Notes under the pieces: model-generated
What the model saw: the letters and a program-made list of their open reading frames with translations, nothing else
Databases searched by the model: none
What the model was told of the DNA's origin: nothing
NCBI RefSeq assembly: GCF_042649925.1
Contig: NZ_JBHSAF010000014.1
Span: 248,001-312,000, forward strand
Direction: 5' to 3'
Origin: Pseudaeromonas sharmana
Lineage (GTDB): Bacteria > Pseudomonadota > Gammaproteobacteria > Enterobacterales > Aeromonadaceae
Length of the DNA stretch: 64,000 nucleotides
Part shown: positions 42,377-51,361 of the stretch, piece after piece
Numbering within the stretch: the first letter of the stretch is position 1
Layout of the letters: the number at the start of each line of letters is the position of its first letter
Translations under genes and position numbers: made by a program

Positions 42377-43142
42377 GGATCTGCACTCCTTCATTACGCA
42401 GATAGGCCTTGAGATCAGGGATCGGAATGATGCCTTTGTGGAATACCGAGGCGGCGAGGGCACCATCAACATCGGCCTTGATAAAGGCATCGCGGAAGTG
42501 AACCATCTCGCCGGCGCCTCCCGAGGCGATCAATGGAACCCGGCACAGGTTACGGATCAGTTTCAGCTGTTCCAGATCATAACCCTTGCGCATGCCGTCC
42601 TGGTTCATCATGTTAAGGACGATTTCACCGGCACCGCGCTTTTGTACTTCGACGACCCATTCCGGGGTGGTCCATTGCGTAATGCGGGTACGGTTTTCGT
42701 CACCTGTATACTGTTTCACCTGGTAGTGGCCGGTGTCGGCATCGAAGTAGGAGTCGATCCCCACTACGACACACTGCACACCAAACCGCTCGGCCAATTC
42801 GCTGATCAGCGCCGGATTGGCCAGGGCTGGCGAGTTGATCGAGACCTTGTCCGCACCGTACTCGAGGATACGGCGCGCATCCTCGACGCTCTTGATGCCA
42901 CCGGCGACACAAAATGGAATGTCTATCACCTCGGCGACACGGCTGACCCAGCTCTTGTCGACGACACGGGCATCCGAAGAGGCGGTGATGTCATAAAACA
43001 CCAGCTCGTCGGCACCTTCCTCGGCGTAGCGTTTGGCCAGCGGCACTATGTCGCCCATCACTTCGTGATTGCGAAACTGGACACCCTTGACGACCACGCC
43101 ATCTTTGACGTCGAGGCAGGGGATTATGCGTCTTGCCAGCAT
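42369..43142 (-). CDS. hisF: Imidazole glycerol phosphate synthase cyclase subunit
   Basis: TIM-barrel cyclase that pairs with HisH. 257 residues; starts MLARRIIPCLDVKDGVVVKG, with catalytic Asp11 and Asp130 expected in CLDVKD and VVGIDSYFD. The C-terminal half-barrel GAGEIVLNMMNQDG and ASGGAGEM phosphate site are clear. Start overlaps the end of hisA by 19 bases. Confidence 0.97.
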   Translation of the reverse strand: MLARRIIPCLDVKDGVVVKGVQFRNHEVMGDIVPLAKRYAEEGADELVFYDITASSDARVVDKSWVSRVAEVIDIPFCVAGGIKSVEDARRILEYGADKVSINSPALANPALISELAERFGVQCVVVGIDSYFDADTGHYQVKQYTGDENRTRITQWTTPEWVVEVQKRGAGEIVLNMMNQDGMRKGYDLEQLKLIRNLCRVPLIASGGAGEMVHFRDAFIKADVDGALAASVFHKGIIPIPDLKAYLRNEGVQIRD

Positions 43143-43861
43143 TGGATGGCCTCCTTGACGCTGAATTTACCTTCCAGTAGCGAACGACCAAGAATAATCC
43201 CGGCAACACCTGAGCCTTTGAGGGCGTCGATATCCGCCAGTCCGCCAATGCCACCAGATGCCTGGAAGCGTACCTGTGGGTAGGCGCTGCATAAGGTGCG
43301 ATACAGCTCGACATTACTGCCTTGCAAGGTGCCGTCACGACTGATGTCGGTACACAGAACATGCTTAAGGCCGGCGGGCAGGAACTGCTCTATCAGCGCC
43401 TCTATCGTGACGCCGCTATCTTGTTGCCAACCGGCCACGGCGATCATGCGTTGTCCTGCGGCGTTGATGTTGACATCCAGCGCCAGCACTATGTGTTCGG
43501 CACCGTATTTTTCCATCCAGCCCATCACCATCTCGGGATGCTTGACGGCCGTGGAACCAATGACCACCCGATTGGCGCCGGCGGCCAGCAGATCGCTGAC
43601 ATCCTGCTCGCTGCGGACTCCGCCGCCGATCTGGACCGGTGCCGGGGTCTGGGCCAGCAACTGGCGGATGACGCTTAGCTGGCGCTGGGAGGCATCCTTG
43701 GCGCCATCAAGATCGACCAGGTGCAACTGCTGAGCCCCTTCGGCGACATAGAGATCAAAGCGCTCCTGCGGTGCGGCGCTGTATTCGGTCTTTTGGCCGT
43801 AGTCACCCTGGTACAGGCGCACCACCTTGCCGTTAATCAAATCGATTGCCGGAATAATCAT
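43124..43861 (-). CDS. hisA: ProFAR isomerase HisA
   Basis: 1-(5-phosphoribosyl)-5-[(5-phosphoribosylamino)methylideneamino]imidazole-4-carboxamide isomerase, step 4 of histidine synthesis. 245 residues, TIM barrel; MIIPAIDLINGKVVRL with catalytic Asp8, then QIGGGVRS phosphate site and CTDISRDGT with the second catalytic Asp near residue 129. Ten bases separate it from hisH. Confidence 0.97.
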   Translation of the reverse strand: MIIPAIDLINGKVVRLYQGDYGQKTEYSAAPQERFDLYVAEGAQQLHLVDLDGAKDASQRQLSVIRQLLAQTPAPVQIGGGVRSEQDVSDLLAAGANRVVIGSTAVKHPEMVMGWMEKYGAEHIVLALDVNINAAGQRMIAVAGWQQDSGVTIEALIEQFLPAGLKHVLCTDISRDGTLQGSNVELYRTLCSAYPQVRFQASGGIGGLADIDALKGSGVAGIILGRSLLEGKFSVKEAIQCWQDA

Positions 43862-43871
43862 CCTTGCTCTC

Positions 43872-44483
43872 CTACAACGCGATGAAGTTCTGGATCAGGC
43901 GGGCACCGGCCTTGCCTGAGCGTTCCGGGTGGAACTGGGCACCAAAGAAGTTCTCCTTGCCAACCACGGCGGTGAACGGGCCACCATAGTCACACCGGGC
44001 TAACGTCGCCGCAGTGACTTCCAGGGCGTACGAATGCACGAAGTAGAAATAGCTGCCACTGGGAATGCCGGCAAACAACGGATGGCTTCCGTCATGTTCG
44101 ATTTGATTCCACCCCATGTGCGGCAGGCGTAGCGCACCGACCTGCATCAATTTGACCTTTCCCGGAACTATGCCCAGGCAGGCGATGTCCTGCTCACTAC
44201 CCATGTGCTCTTCCGAGGCTTCGGCCAGCATCTGCATGCCCAGACAAAAGCCAAGCAGGGGTTGTCTGGCCTGGCGGATAAGATCCACCAGACCACGCTC
44301 ATTGAGATTGTACATTGCCGCTTTGGCCGTGCCGACACCGGGCAGGATCAGCTTGTCCGCGCGGCGGATGGCTTCCGCTTGCTTGCTGACACGGACGCTA
44401 ACACCCAGACGTTCAATCGCCATGCGCACTGACGAGAGGTTGGCGCAGCCGGTGTCGATGATTACGATATTCTGGTTGGTCAT
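43872..44483 (-). CDS. hisH: Imidazole glycerol phosphate synthase glutamine amidotransferase subunit
   Basis: Supplies ammonia to HisF. 203 residues from the ATG at 44483 (a GTG two codons earlier is possible; the ribosome site AGGGAG serves both). Glutaminase triad visible: nucleophile Cys in GFCLGMQML, and the His-Pro-Glu in AQFHPERSG near the C-terminus. VIIDTGCANLSSV opens the class I amidotransferase fold. The upstream ATG overlaps the hisB stop region. Confidence 0.96.
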   Translation of the reverse strand: MTNQNIVIIDTGCANLSSVRMAIERLGVSVRVSKQAEAIRRADKLILPGVGTAKAAMYNLNERGLVDLIRQARQPLLGFCLGMQMLAEASEEHMGSEQDIACLGIVPGKVKLMQVGALRLPHMGWNQIEHDGSHPLFAGIPSGSYFYFVHSYALEVTAATLARCDYGGPFTAVVGKENFFGAQFHPERSGKAGARLIQNFIAL

Positions 44484-44485
44484 GA

Positions 44486-45604
44486 TCACAGCACTCCCTT
44501 GCTCGACGGCAACTCGGTGCCTTCGATACGGATCGCCTGGCGTAATGCGCGGCCAAAGCCTTTAAACAGTGCTTCAACCTGATGGTGCGTGTTGCCAGCC
44601 CCCACGGAAAGATGCAGGGTAATCGCCATGGCATCCGAGAGGGAGCGAAAGAAGTGCGGGACCATTTCGGTGGCCATTTCGCCGACAGTATCGCGCCCAA
44701 ACGCCGCATCGCAGCGGAACTGGAAGAAGGGGCGCCCGGAGAGATCCAGCGCCGCGCTCACCTCTTGCTCCAGTAGCGAATGGGGGATGGCCTCGACCCG
44801 GGCCTGCACTTCATCCATGGCCAGCACAAAGCCGAAGCGTCCGATACCGCGCTTGTTACCCAACGCCTGCTTGAGTGCGTCACCCAGCGCCAGACCGACA
44901 TCTTCTACCGTGTGGTGATCATCGATATGCAGGTCGCCTTTGACCTGCAGTTGTAGACTGAAGCCGGCATGGGTTGCGATCTGATCCAGCATGTGATCAA
45001 AAAAGCCGATCCCGGTACTGATCTGATTGCCACCTTGTTTGTCCAGATCGACGCTGACGTCGATCTGCGTCTCCTTGGTATTGCGGATCACGTGCGCTTT
45101 GCGGCCTTGGCTCAGCAAACGGTCACGGATCTGCAGCCAGTTGCAACTGCTTGGATGGTATTGGATTCCGGTGATGCCCATGTTTTCGGCCAGCTGCACA
45201 TCCGTGACGCGATCGCCGATCACATAGGAGTTGGCGTGATCAAGTTTGCCGGCCTGAAGCCAAGGCTTGACCAGACCCAGCTTCGGTTTGCGACAGCTGC
45301 AATCCTCATGGGGAAAATGGGGACAGATCAGCACATCGTCCCAATGCACGCCTTGGGATTCGAACAGATGCATCATCAGATCGTGTGGCGCCTGGAAATG
45401 CTCCAATGGCAAACTGGCTGTTCCCAGACCGTCCTGATTGGTGACCATAACCAGCCGGAAGCCGGCGGCCTGCAGCTCACGCAGTACCGGGATGACCATG
45501 GGTTCAAAGCGCAGTTTGTCGAGACGGTCGACCTGCTTATCGGTAACCGGCTCCTCGATCAGAGTGCCATCGCGGTCAATGAAAAGAATGCGTTGCTGAC
45601 TCAT
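44486..45604 (-). CDS. hisB: Histidinol-phosphatase / imidazoleglycerol-phosphate dehydratase
   Basis: Fused enzyme of enterobacterial type, 372 residues. N-terminal HAD phosphatase (to ~165): FIDRDGTLIEEP with nucleophile D10 and D12, and zinc-loop cysteines and His in CPHFPHEDCSCRKPK. C-terminal dehydratase (from ~172): ISTGIGFFDHMLDQIATH, DDHHTVEDVGLALG and VGAGNTHHQVEALFKG metal motifs. Start overlaps hisC by 4 bases. Confidence 0.97.
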   Translation of the reverse strand: MSQQRILFIDRDGTLIEEPVTDKQVDRLDKLRFEPMVIPVLRELQAAGFRLVMVTNQDGLGTASLPLEHFQAPHDLMMHLFESQGVHWDDVLICPHFPHEDCSCRKPKLGLVKPWLQAGKLDHANSYVIGDRVTDVQLAENMGITGIQYHPSSCNWLQIRDRLLSQGRKAHVIRNTKETQIDVSVDLDKQGGNQISTGIGFFDHMLDQIATHAGFSLQLQVKGDLHIDDHHTVEDVGLALGDALKQALGNKRGIGRFGFVLAMDEVQARVEAIPHSLLEQEVSAALDLSGRPFFQFRCDAAFGRDTVGEMATEMVPHFFRSLSDAMAITLHLSVGAGNTHHQVEALFKGFGRALRQAIRIEGTELPSSKGVL

Positions 45605-46698
45605 GGGGCCACTCCTTGTTCGCTGAGGCGGCGCAGCACTTGCAATACCTCCGCCATCTCCTGCTCATCACCTATGGTGATGCGTACGCTGTCAGCCAGC
45701 ATGGGTTTGTTACTGAAATCGCGCAGTATGATGCCGTGTTCCACCATGGTCTGGAACAGACGGCTTCCGCTGTCAAATCGGGCCAGCAGGAAGTTACCGT
45801 GATCATCGAATATTTCACGCACGCAACCGAGCTGTTGCATCTGTGCCTTGAGCTCGGCCTTGAGGCCGTTGAGCCACACCACCCGCTGCCGCATGGTCGC
45901 CAGACCGTCGGCACTGAGGGCCTGGGCTGCGATCTGGGCGACCGGCTCGGGAATCGGGTAGGGCGCGATCACCTTCAGCAGCAAGCTGATCACTTCGGCA
46001 TTGGCCAATGTGAAGCCACAACGCAGGCCGGCCAGTGCAAACCCCTTGGACAGGGTGCGCGTGATCACCAGATGCGGATAATCCTTGATCAAGTCGGCCA
46101 TGCTCATCTGCGGACAGAACTCGATGTATGCTTCATCAACTACCACAATCTGTTTGCCCGCGGTGGCGTCGAGGATGGCAAGCAAGGATGCTCGCTCCAG
46201 CACGGTACCGGTCGGATTGTTTGGCGAGCAGAAAAACAGCACCTTGATGGGCGCGCCGACGGACAATGCTTGCAAAATGGCAGGCACATCGGGCTGGAAG
46301 TTGTCCAGCGGCGCTATGGTGCGCATACCAACGCCACAGGTCTCGGCACTGATGCTATACATGCCGTACGTCGGCGGACAGAACAGGATCTCATCCTGCC
46401 CCGGTTCACAGAACGTCCGGATCAACAGCTCGATGGCTTCGTCTGAACCGCGGCTCACCAGTACTTGTTCTGGTGTGACCCCCGCATAAGCGGCATAGGC
46501 GGCAATCACTTCTGGTGGTTGACACTCTGGATAGCGGTTGAGACGACTGCAATCGAGCTGATACTGCTCGCTGCGCGGTGCCTCGTTGGCATTGAGAAAG
46601 ATGTGTCCTTTACCACCGATGCGGCGCGCCGAGAGGTAAGGGGTCAATTGTTGTACCCGTTGACAGGCCAACGTGGTCAGCCAGCTCTTCGCACTCAT
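45601..46698 (-). CDS. hisC: Histidinol-phosphate aminotransferase
   Basis: PLP-dependent transaminase, 365 residues. Visible: LNANEAP N-terminal arm, SRGSDEAIELLIRTFCEPG, SPNNPTGT, and the PLP lysine in TRTLSKGFALAGLRCG. Overlaps the hisD stop by 4 bases. Confidence 0.97.
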   Translation of the reverse strand: MSAKSWLTTLACQRVQQLTPYLSARRIGGKGHIFLNANEAPRSEQYQLDCSRLNRYPECQPPEVIAAYAAYAGVTPEQVLVSRGSDEAIELLIRTFCEPGQDEILFCPPTYGMYSISAETCGVGMRTIAPLDNFQPDVPAILQALSVGAPIKVLFFCSPNNPTGTVLERASLLAILDATAGKQIVVVDEAYIEFCPQMSMADLIKDYPHLVITRTLSKGFALAGLRCGFTLANAEVISLLLKVIAPYPIPEPVAQIAAQALSADGLATMRQRVVWLNGLKAELKAQMQQLGCVREIFDDHGNFLLARFDSGSRLFQTMVEHGIILRDFSNKPMLADSVRITIGDEQEMAEVLQVLRRLSEQGVAP

Positions 46699-47996
46699 GC
46701 TTGCGCCTCCTGATTGAGTACATCCATCCGCAACGTCACGGCACGCTTGTGGGCGCCGAGCCCTTCGGCGTCGGCCATGCGAGTCACGGTGTCAGCCAGT
46801 CCTTTAAGCCCCTCGGCCGTGAGTTCCTGTACTGTATAGCGACGTTGATAATCAGCCAGACCGAGGCTGGACGCAGTACGGGCGTAACCGTACGTTGGCA
46901 GCGTATGGTTGGTACCGCTGGCATAATCGCCCACCGACTCCGGTGTCCAGGCACCGAGGAAGATAGAGCCGGCATTTTCCAGACGCGGCAGCAGAGCGCG
47001 TGGCTCAACCGTCTGCACAATCAAGTGCTCAGGCGCGTACTCGTTAGAGATCACACATGCCTGTGCCAGGTCATCACAGACGATAGTCAGGCTGCTGGAC
47101 AGTGCCTGCTCGGCTATCGCGGCGCGCGGCAGCACGGCCAGCTGTGCACTCACGGCCTGTTGAACCGCAGTGGCTAGCTCAGCACTGGGGGTGACCAGCA
47201 CGACTTGAGAATCCGGACCGTGTTCAGCCTGAGACAGCAAATCGGCGGCCACAAAACCGGGGTGTGCATCGGCATCGGCAATGACCAGCACCTCGGAAGG
47301 ACCTGCCGGCATGTCGATTGCGGCACCGCGAAAATCCATACTTACCTGACGCTTGGCCTCGGTAACCCAGGCATTTCCCGGGCCGAAAATCTTGTCCACC
47401 TTGCTGACGGTCTCAGTGCCATATGCCATGGCGGCGATGGCTTGCGCGCCACCCATGGTGTAGATCTCACTCACACCACATAAGGTCGCGGCGTAGATGA
47501 TCTCGTCGGCAACCGGTGGCGGCGAGCAGAGCACAATCTTGCGACAACCGGCAATCCGCGCCGGGATGGCCAGCATCAGCACGGTACTGACCAGCGGTGC
47601 ACTGCCACCGGGCACATACAGTCCCACGCGACCAATCGCGTGAGTGTGCAGCTCGCAACGGACACCGGTTTGCGTTTCAACGCTCAGCGCAGTCGGTTTT
47701 TGTGCTTCGTGGAACTGGGCAATATTGCGATAGGCGTGACCAATCGCGTCTTTCATCAGCGGCGAGACGCGCTGACAGGCCGCCTCCAGCGCGGCAGGCT
47801 CCAGGCGCAACTGCCCGTCAACAACGCGGTCAAATGCGGCGGTATACTCTTTAAGCGCCTTGTCACCTTCGCGCCGGATACGGGCAATGATGTCACTCAC
47901 TGTGCTGCTGATATCGTCCGCACCTTGCATCGCTGGACGGGTCAGCAGTTGACGGCGTTGTTCACTATCGAGTTCATTCCAGTTGACGGTGCGCAT
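46695..47996 (-). CDS. hisD: Histidinol dehydrogenase
   Basis: Zinc-dependent NAD enzyme for the last two steps of histidine synthesis. 433 residues from the ATG at 47996; the open frame runs 28 codons further but lacks family similarity there. Visible: YVPGGSAPLVSTVLM, DKIFGPGNAWVTEAKR, DMPAGPSEVLVIAD and EYAPEHLI with the catalytic His. Five bases separate it from hisG. Confidence 0.97.
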   Translation of the reverse strand: MRTVNWNELDSEQRRQLLTRPAMQGADDISSTVSDIIARIRREGDKALKEYTAAFDRVVDGQLRLEPAALEAACQRVSPLMKDAIGHAYRNIAQFHEAQKPTALSVETQTGVRCELHTHAIGRVGLYVPGGSAPLVSTVLMLAIPARIAGCRKIVLCSPPPVADEIIYAATLCGVSEIYTMGGAQAIAAMAYGTETVSKVDKIFGPGNAWVTEAKRQVSMDFRGAAIDMPAGPSEVLVIADADAHPGFVAADLLSQAEHGPDSQVVLVTPSAELATAVQQAVSAQLAVLPRAAIAEQALSSSLTIVCDDLAQACVISNEYAPEHLIVQTVEPRALLPRLENAGSIFLGAWTPESVGDYASGTNHTLPTYGYARTASSLGLADYQRRYTVQELTAEGLKGLADTVTRMADAEGLGAHKRAVTLRMDVLNQEAQA

Positions 47997-48001
47997 CAGG
48001 T

Positions 48002-48898
48002 TCACTCCATCATCTTCTCGATTGGCAACACCAGAATTGAACTGGCCCCCAGCGCCTTGAGTTTTTCCATGGTTTCCCAAAACAGACTTTCGCTGGAGAC
48101 CACATGCATCGCAACATGGTTGGTATCACCGGCCAGATCCATGATGGTGGGGTTTTCGGCGCCTGGCAGCAGGGCACTGATTTCAGCCAGTTTATCCTTC
48201 GGCGCGTGCAACATGATGTATTTGCTTTCGCGCGCCTGCAGCATGCCTTGCAGGCGGGGCATCAGTTTATCGACCAGCGCCTGCTTATCGGCCGGCAGCT
48301 CTTGGGCGGCCTGAATCAGGGTCGCCTTGGAGCGGTAGATGACCTGTACTTCTTTTAGACCATTGGCCTCGAGGGTCGCGCCTGAACTGACCAGATCGCA
48401 GATGGCATCGGCCAGACCGGCACGTGGGGCGACTTCTACCGATCCGGTCAGCATCACAGGTTTGAACTTGACACCCTGCTCGGCAAGGAAGCGCTTAAGC
48501 AGGTTAGGGTAGGTGGTTGCGATACGAGCTCCAGCGAGGCTCTCCGGACCACTCCAGACCTGCTCTTGCGGAATGGCCAACGAGAGGCGGCAATCACCAT
48601 AGTCCAGACGGCGCAACGTCTTGTATTCAACGCTCAAGCCCAACGCTTGACGTTCCAGCATGGTCTCTTCGAGGACGTTCTCGCCAACAATCCCCAAATC
48701 CACGACACCATCCATCACCAGGCCGGGAATATCGTCATCACGAACACGTAAAATATCGATGGGCATATTTTCGACGTGAGCAATCAGTCGATCTTCACGC
48801 AGGTTGATCTTGAGGCCACAGCTCTTGAGCAGCGCCTGGGAGTCCTGACTGAGACGACCGGACTTTTGCATTGCGATACGTAGACGTTTGGTTTCCAT
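48002..48898 (-). CDS. hisG: ATP phosphoribosyltransferase (long form)
   Basis: Committing, feedback-inhibited step of histidine synthesis. 298 residues, the long HisG form with an own C-terminal regulatory ACT-like domain (no HisZ needed). Motifs: AMQKSGRLSQDS, DILRVRDDDIPGLVMDGVVDLGI in two consecutive blocks, and GSVEVAPRAGLADAICDLVSSG, the PRPP-binding loop. It is the first structural gene after the attenuator; an AAGGAAATTAGCAA segment gives the ribosome site. Confidence 0.97.
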   Translation of the reverse strand: METKRLRIAMQKSGRLSQDSQALLKSCGLKINLREDRLIAHVENMPIDILRVRDDDIPGLVMDGVVDLGIVGENVLEETMLERQALGLSVEYKTLRRLDYGDCRLSLAIPQEQVWSGPESLAGARIATTYPNLLKRFLAEQGVKFKPVMLTGSVEVAPRAGLADAICDLVSSGATLEANGLKEVQVIYRSKATLIQAAQELPADKQALVDKLMPRLQGMLQARESKYIMLHAPKDKLAEISALLPGAENPTIMDLAGDTNHVAMHVVSSESLFWETMEKLKALGASSILVLPIEKMME

Positions 48899-48914
48899 TT
48901 GCTAATTTCCTTCT

Positions 48915-48955
48915 TAAAACAAAAAACCCTCGGAAGTGGTGATCTTCCGAGGGTT
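48915..48955 (-). terminator. Histidine operon attenuator
   Basis: AACCCTCGGAAG / CTTCCGAGGGTT hairpin with a 7-base loop (48925-48955) followed on the minus strand by a TTTTTTGTTTT run. It lies between hisL and hisG. A second, competing stem CTGGAAG / CTTCCAG lies upstream (about 48979-49006), as expected for leader-peptide attenuation. Confidence 0.93.
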
Positions 48956-49025
48956 TGCAACTTTGGCTGGGCCGCTGTCTGGAAGGTCACCTGATGTGTC
49001 TTCCAGCAGTCACCCTCCTGAAAGA

Positions 49026-49082
49026 CTATTCCGGATGATGGTGGTGATGATGGTGGATAGTATTCAGAAGTTGACGATTCAT
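49026..49082 (-). CDS. hisL: His operon leader peptide
   Basis: An 18-residue peptide, MNRQLLNTI followed by seven consecutive histidines and Pro-Glu. Stalling on the His codons when charged tRNA-His is scarce should prevent formation of the attenuator hairpin downstream. The E. coli leader has the same seven-histidine run. Confidence 0.95.
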   Translation of the reverse strand: MNRQLLNTIHHHHHHHPE

Positions 49083-49118
49083 GGTGGCGTACCAGTTTCC
49101 TTGTTCAGCTCGCTGACC

Positions 49119-49146
49119 AACATACAGTGCCTGTAATAAATTGCAA
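49119..49146 (-). promoter_or_regulatory. Candidate his operon promoter
   Basis: On the minus strand TTGCAA (49146-49141), 16-base spacer, TATGTT (49124-49119); transcription would start about 30 bases before hisL. The -10 is only a moderate match. Confidence 0.45.
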
Positions 49147-49257
49147 GTCCCGACTCCAGCCAGCGAAGAGGGATGGCATGTGATGAAATGACTCTTCAAC
49201 ACAAATTGCCATGATCTACGACTGCGTGTTCGATTACGGCTGAAATATAACCCCTTT

Positions 49258-50793
49258 TTATTGATTAAATTCAGCAATTTCAACTGACGCATCCGCTGCG
49301 CTGTTTTCAATGTCACTGTACGCGGCGGCCTGTGCTCGGCCGCGTTGCTTGGCAAGATAAAGCGCATTATCGGCCTTATGTAACAGCTCGGTATCACTCA
49401 TTCCAGCATGCCATTGTGCAACGCCAAGGCTCAGACTGACAGCAAACTGGTGCTGACTCTGTCGGTTTAGATGAGTGGCCAGCGTAAGCGCCGCAGACTC
49501 GGTCATGCAAGGCAATAACACAAGGAACTCGTCGCCACCGTAACGGCCGAACAGGGCCTCCCCAGGTAACTGAAGACGTAATGCCGGGGCTAATGAGGCT
49601 AACAGCGCGTCGCCAGCCAGATGACCGCGACTATCGTTAAACTGCTTGAAGTGATCGATGTCAAAAATCAGCAATGCGAACGTCGAATCCGCCGCTGCTC
49701 TTTGCAGCTTAGTCTCCAGAAATCCCAAGATCATGCGTCTATTCAGCAGCCCAGTTAGCGCATCCACTTCGGCGTGTAGTTTCAGTTGCTGATGCAGGCG
49801 CTGCTGTTCTGTGACATCACGCAATACCAAGGCTTCACCTATACGTTGCTGCCCTTTGTTTTGCAGCGGATGCCGATGCAGCTCAAACCAGTGCTGTTGT
49901 TCATAAAACGGTGTAGTGCGTTTTTCCTGAGCGCTGAGTTGGCGAAACAGGAAGGGCGCCAGCGTGGAGAGTGGCTGTCCGATCGCGTGCGGTGATAGCT
50001 GTGGAAACTGGACTCGCGCCTGGGCGTTGAAGTCAACAATCCGTTGATTTTTATCCAGTACCAGGACGACATCAGTCAGCTCATCGAATACGCGCTCTCT
50101 AGCAATGGGCAATAGGTTGACGAGGCGGTACCGAAATAGCCCCCACGCAAACAGGGGGCCGCTGACAATGAAACCAAACGGGCTGGAATCGATTCCGTCT
50201 GGAGAAAGCCCCAGAAGATAAAGCAGGTAGCAACACCATGGTGCCAAGGAGCCGAGCAGGATCAGTAACGCCGGGCTTCGGTAATACTGTTCGGATACTC
50301 GCCAGACGCGGTAGAACAGCAGACAACTGATCAAGAGCGCAAGGTTGGTGCTGATCAGATGCACATAATACCAGGGCCCAAATTCCAACTGGCTGATAGC
50401 CAGGCCGTTTACCCATATCGGATGTTGTGTTTGATAAAACAGATGATGGCTGTCATTGCTCCAGTGCATCGCCAATGTCAGCGTGCCCAGCGCAAGTAGA
50501 AAGACCACCAGGCCGGTCGGTGCCTGATGTTGATTCTGATAGCAAATTGCGGTCAGCAAGATCAAGGCCGGTATGTAGGCTACCCCCAGATATTGAAAAT
50601 GCAGCCAAAGTTTCACTTGTTGTGGTGTGGAGCTTGCCAGCTCCATGCCATAGCCGAAGCAATAAATCGCGGCCGTCAGCATCAGCCAGCCGAACCAATA
50701 AGCTACCTGCTGGTGTCGTTGCTGTGATGAAAACAACGCCAGCAAAAGCAACATCGTCGCGGTGCAGAAGAGTAATCCGCTATATGGAGTCAT
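49258..50793 (-). CDS. Membrane diguanylate cyclase (7TM N-terminus, PAS, GGDEF)
   Basis: Makes cyclic di-GMP from GTP. The 511-residue protein has about seven membrane helices in residues 1-215 resembling the histidine-kinase 7TM sensor module, a PAS-like region (about 225-330), and a GGDEF domain from about 342 with DIDHFKQFNDSRGHLAGD and an intact YGGDEF at about 418-423. The residues preceding it (PGEALFGR) lack the RxxD inhibitory site, so product inhibition through that site is not expected. It runs toward hisL on the same strand; read-through into his is possible. Confidence 0.93.
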   Translation of the reverse strand: MTPYSGLLFCTATMLLLLALFSSQQRHQQVAYWFGWLMLTAAIYCFGYGMELASSTPQQVKLWLHFQYLGVAYIPALILLTAICYQNQHQAPTGLVVFLLALGTLTLAMHWSNDSHHLFYQTQHPIWVNGLAISQLEFGPWYYVHLISTNLALLISCLLFYRVWRVSEQYYRSPALLILLGSLAPWCCYLLYLLGLSPDGIDSSPFGFIVSGPLFAWGLFRYRLVNLLPIARERVFDELTDVVLVLDKNQRIVDFNAQARVQFPQLSPHAIGQPLSTLAPFLFRQLSAQEKRTTPFYEQQHWFELHRHPLQNKGQQRIGEALVLRDVTEQQRLHQQLKLHAEVDALTGLLNRRMILGFLETKLQRAAADSTFALLIFDIDHFKQFNDSRGHLAGDALLASLAPALRLQLPGEALFGRYGGDEFLVLLPCMTESAALTLATHLNRQSQHQFAVSLSLGVAQWHAGMSDTELLHKADNALYLAKQRGRAQAAAYSDIENSAADASVEIAEFNQ

Positions 50794-50972
50794 GGTGTGG
50801 TAAAGACAGCATTACAAAACGATACCAGGGCTTGAGTCGCTGCCGCGAATAGAGTTGGGGCTCGAATTAAAGCAATTAAAACCCACGCCGCCAAGTGTTG
50901 TCTGAGGTGTGTAAAAAATGTACTTGAGAATTTTTCTCGGAGGCCGATAGTCAGGGAAAGGGAGGTGACATC

Positions 50973-51248
50973 ATGGCCAATCAAGATCTGCTCTACAGTG
51001 TCCTGCCTCGGCCGCCCGTGGCGCCGGGTAGTGGTGAGTTTGCACGGGATATAGCACGTATCCAGAAGGAACCCGTGGTAAAAAAAACAGAGGTGCATAA
51101 GGATCCGCAAGAACGAGCTCCGCAAGATGAGTATCATCCCCAGCAGACAGAAGAGGCCGTTCTTTCTGAAAACGATGATGAAGCAGGCGGCAGCGAGGCG
51201 GTGAGTACCGACAAAGATGGCCAACCCCATGTCGATCTATTCGCGTAA
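50973..51248 (+). CDS. Small acidic protein, unknown, ending VDLFA
   Basis: A 91-residue protein not recognised. It has a strong GGGAGGTGA ribosome site before the ATG. The middle (residues ~35-80) is highly charged and probably disordered (Lys, Glu, Asp, Gln rich), without membrane segments. The conserved-looking part is the C-terminus, GQPHVDLFA. It is 86 bases upstream of yoaA and on the same strand. A similar ending (VDLYA) occurs on the small protein after tsaB. Confidence 0.7.
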   Translation: MANQDLLYSVLPRPPVAPGSGEFARDIARIQKEPVVKKTEVHKDPQERAPQDEYHPQQTEEAVLSENDDEAGGSEAVSTDKDGQPHVDLFA

Positions 51249-51361
51249 TGGCTTTTTTGTTCGCGTTAATCGGGCTTTTACCTATAATTGCCGCCTGATA
51301 TTTTTCTCGGTTATTGCCGTCGTTGATCAACTCGATGCCCCCTCTTTTATCACAGCCGGCG

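Noticed and set aside
51314..51361. Upstream extension of yoaA from a TTG at 51314 or ATG at 51335
   Set aside because: Family alignment begins near 51362 and none of the starts has a good ribosome site; left as an alternative rather than chosen.
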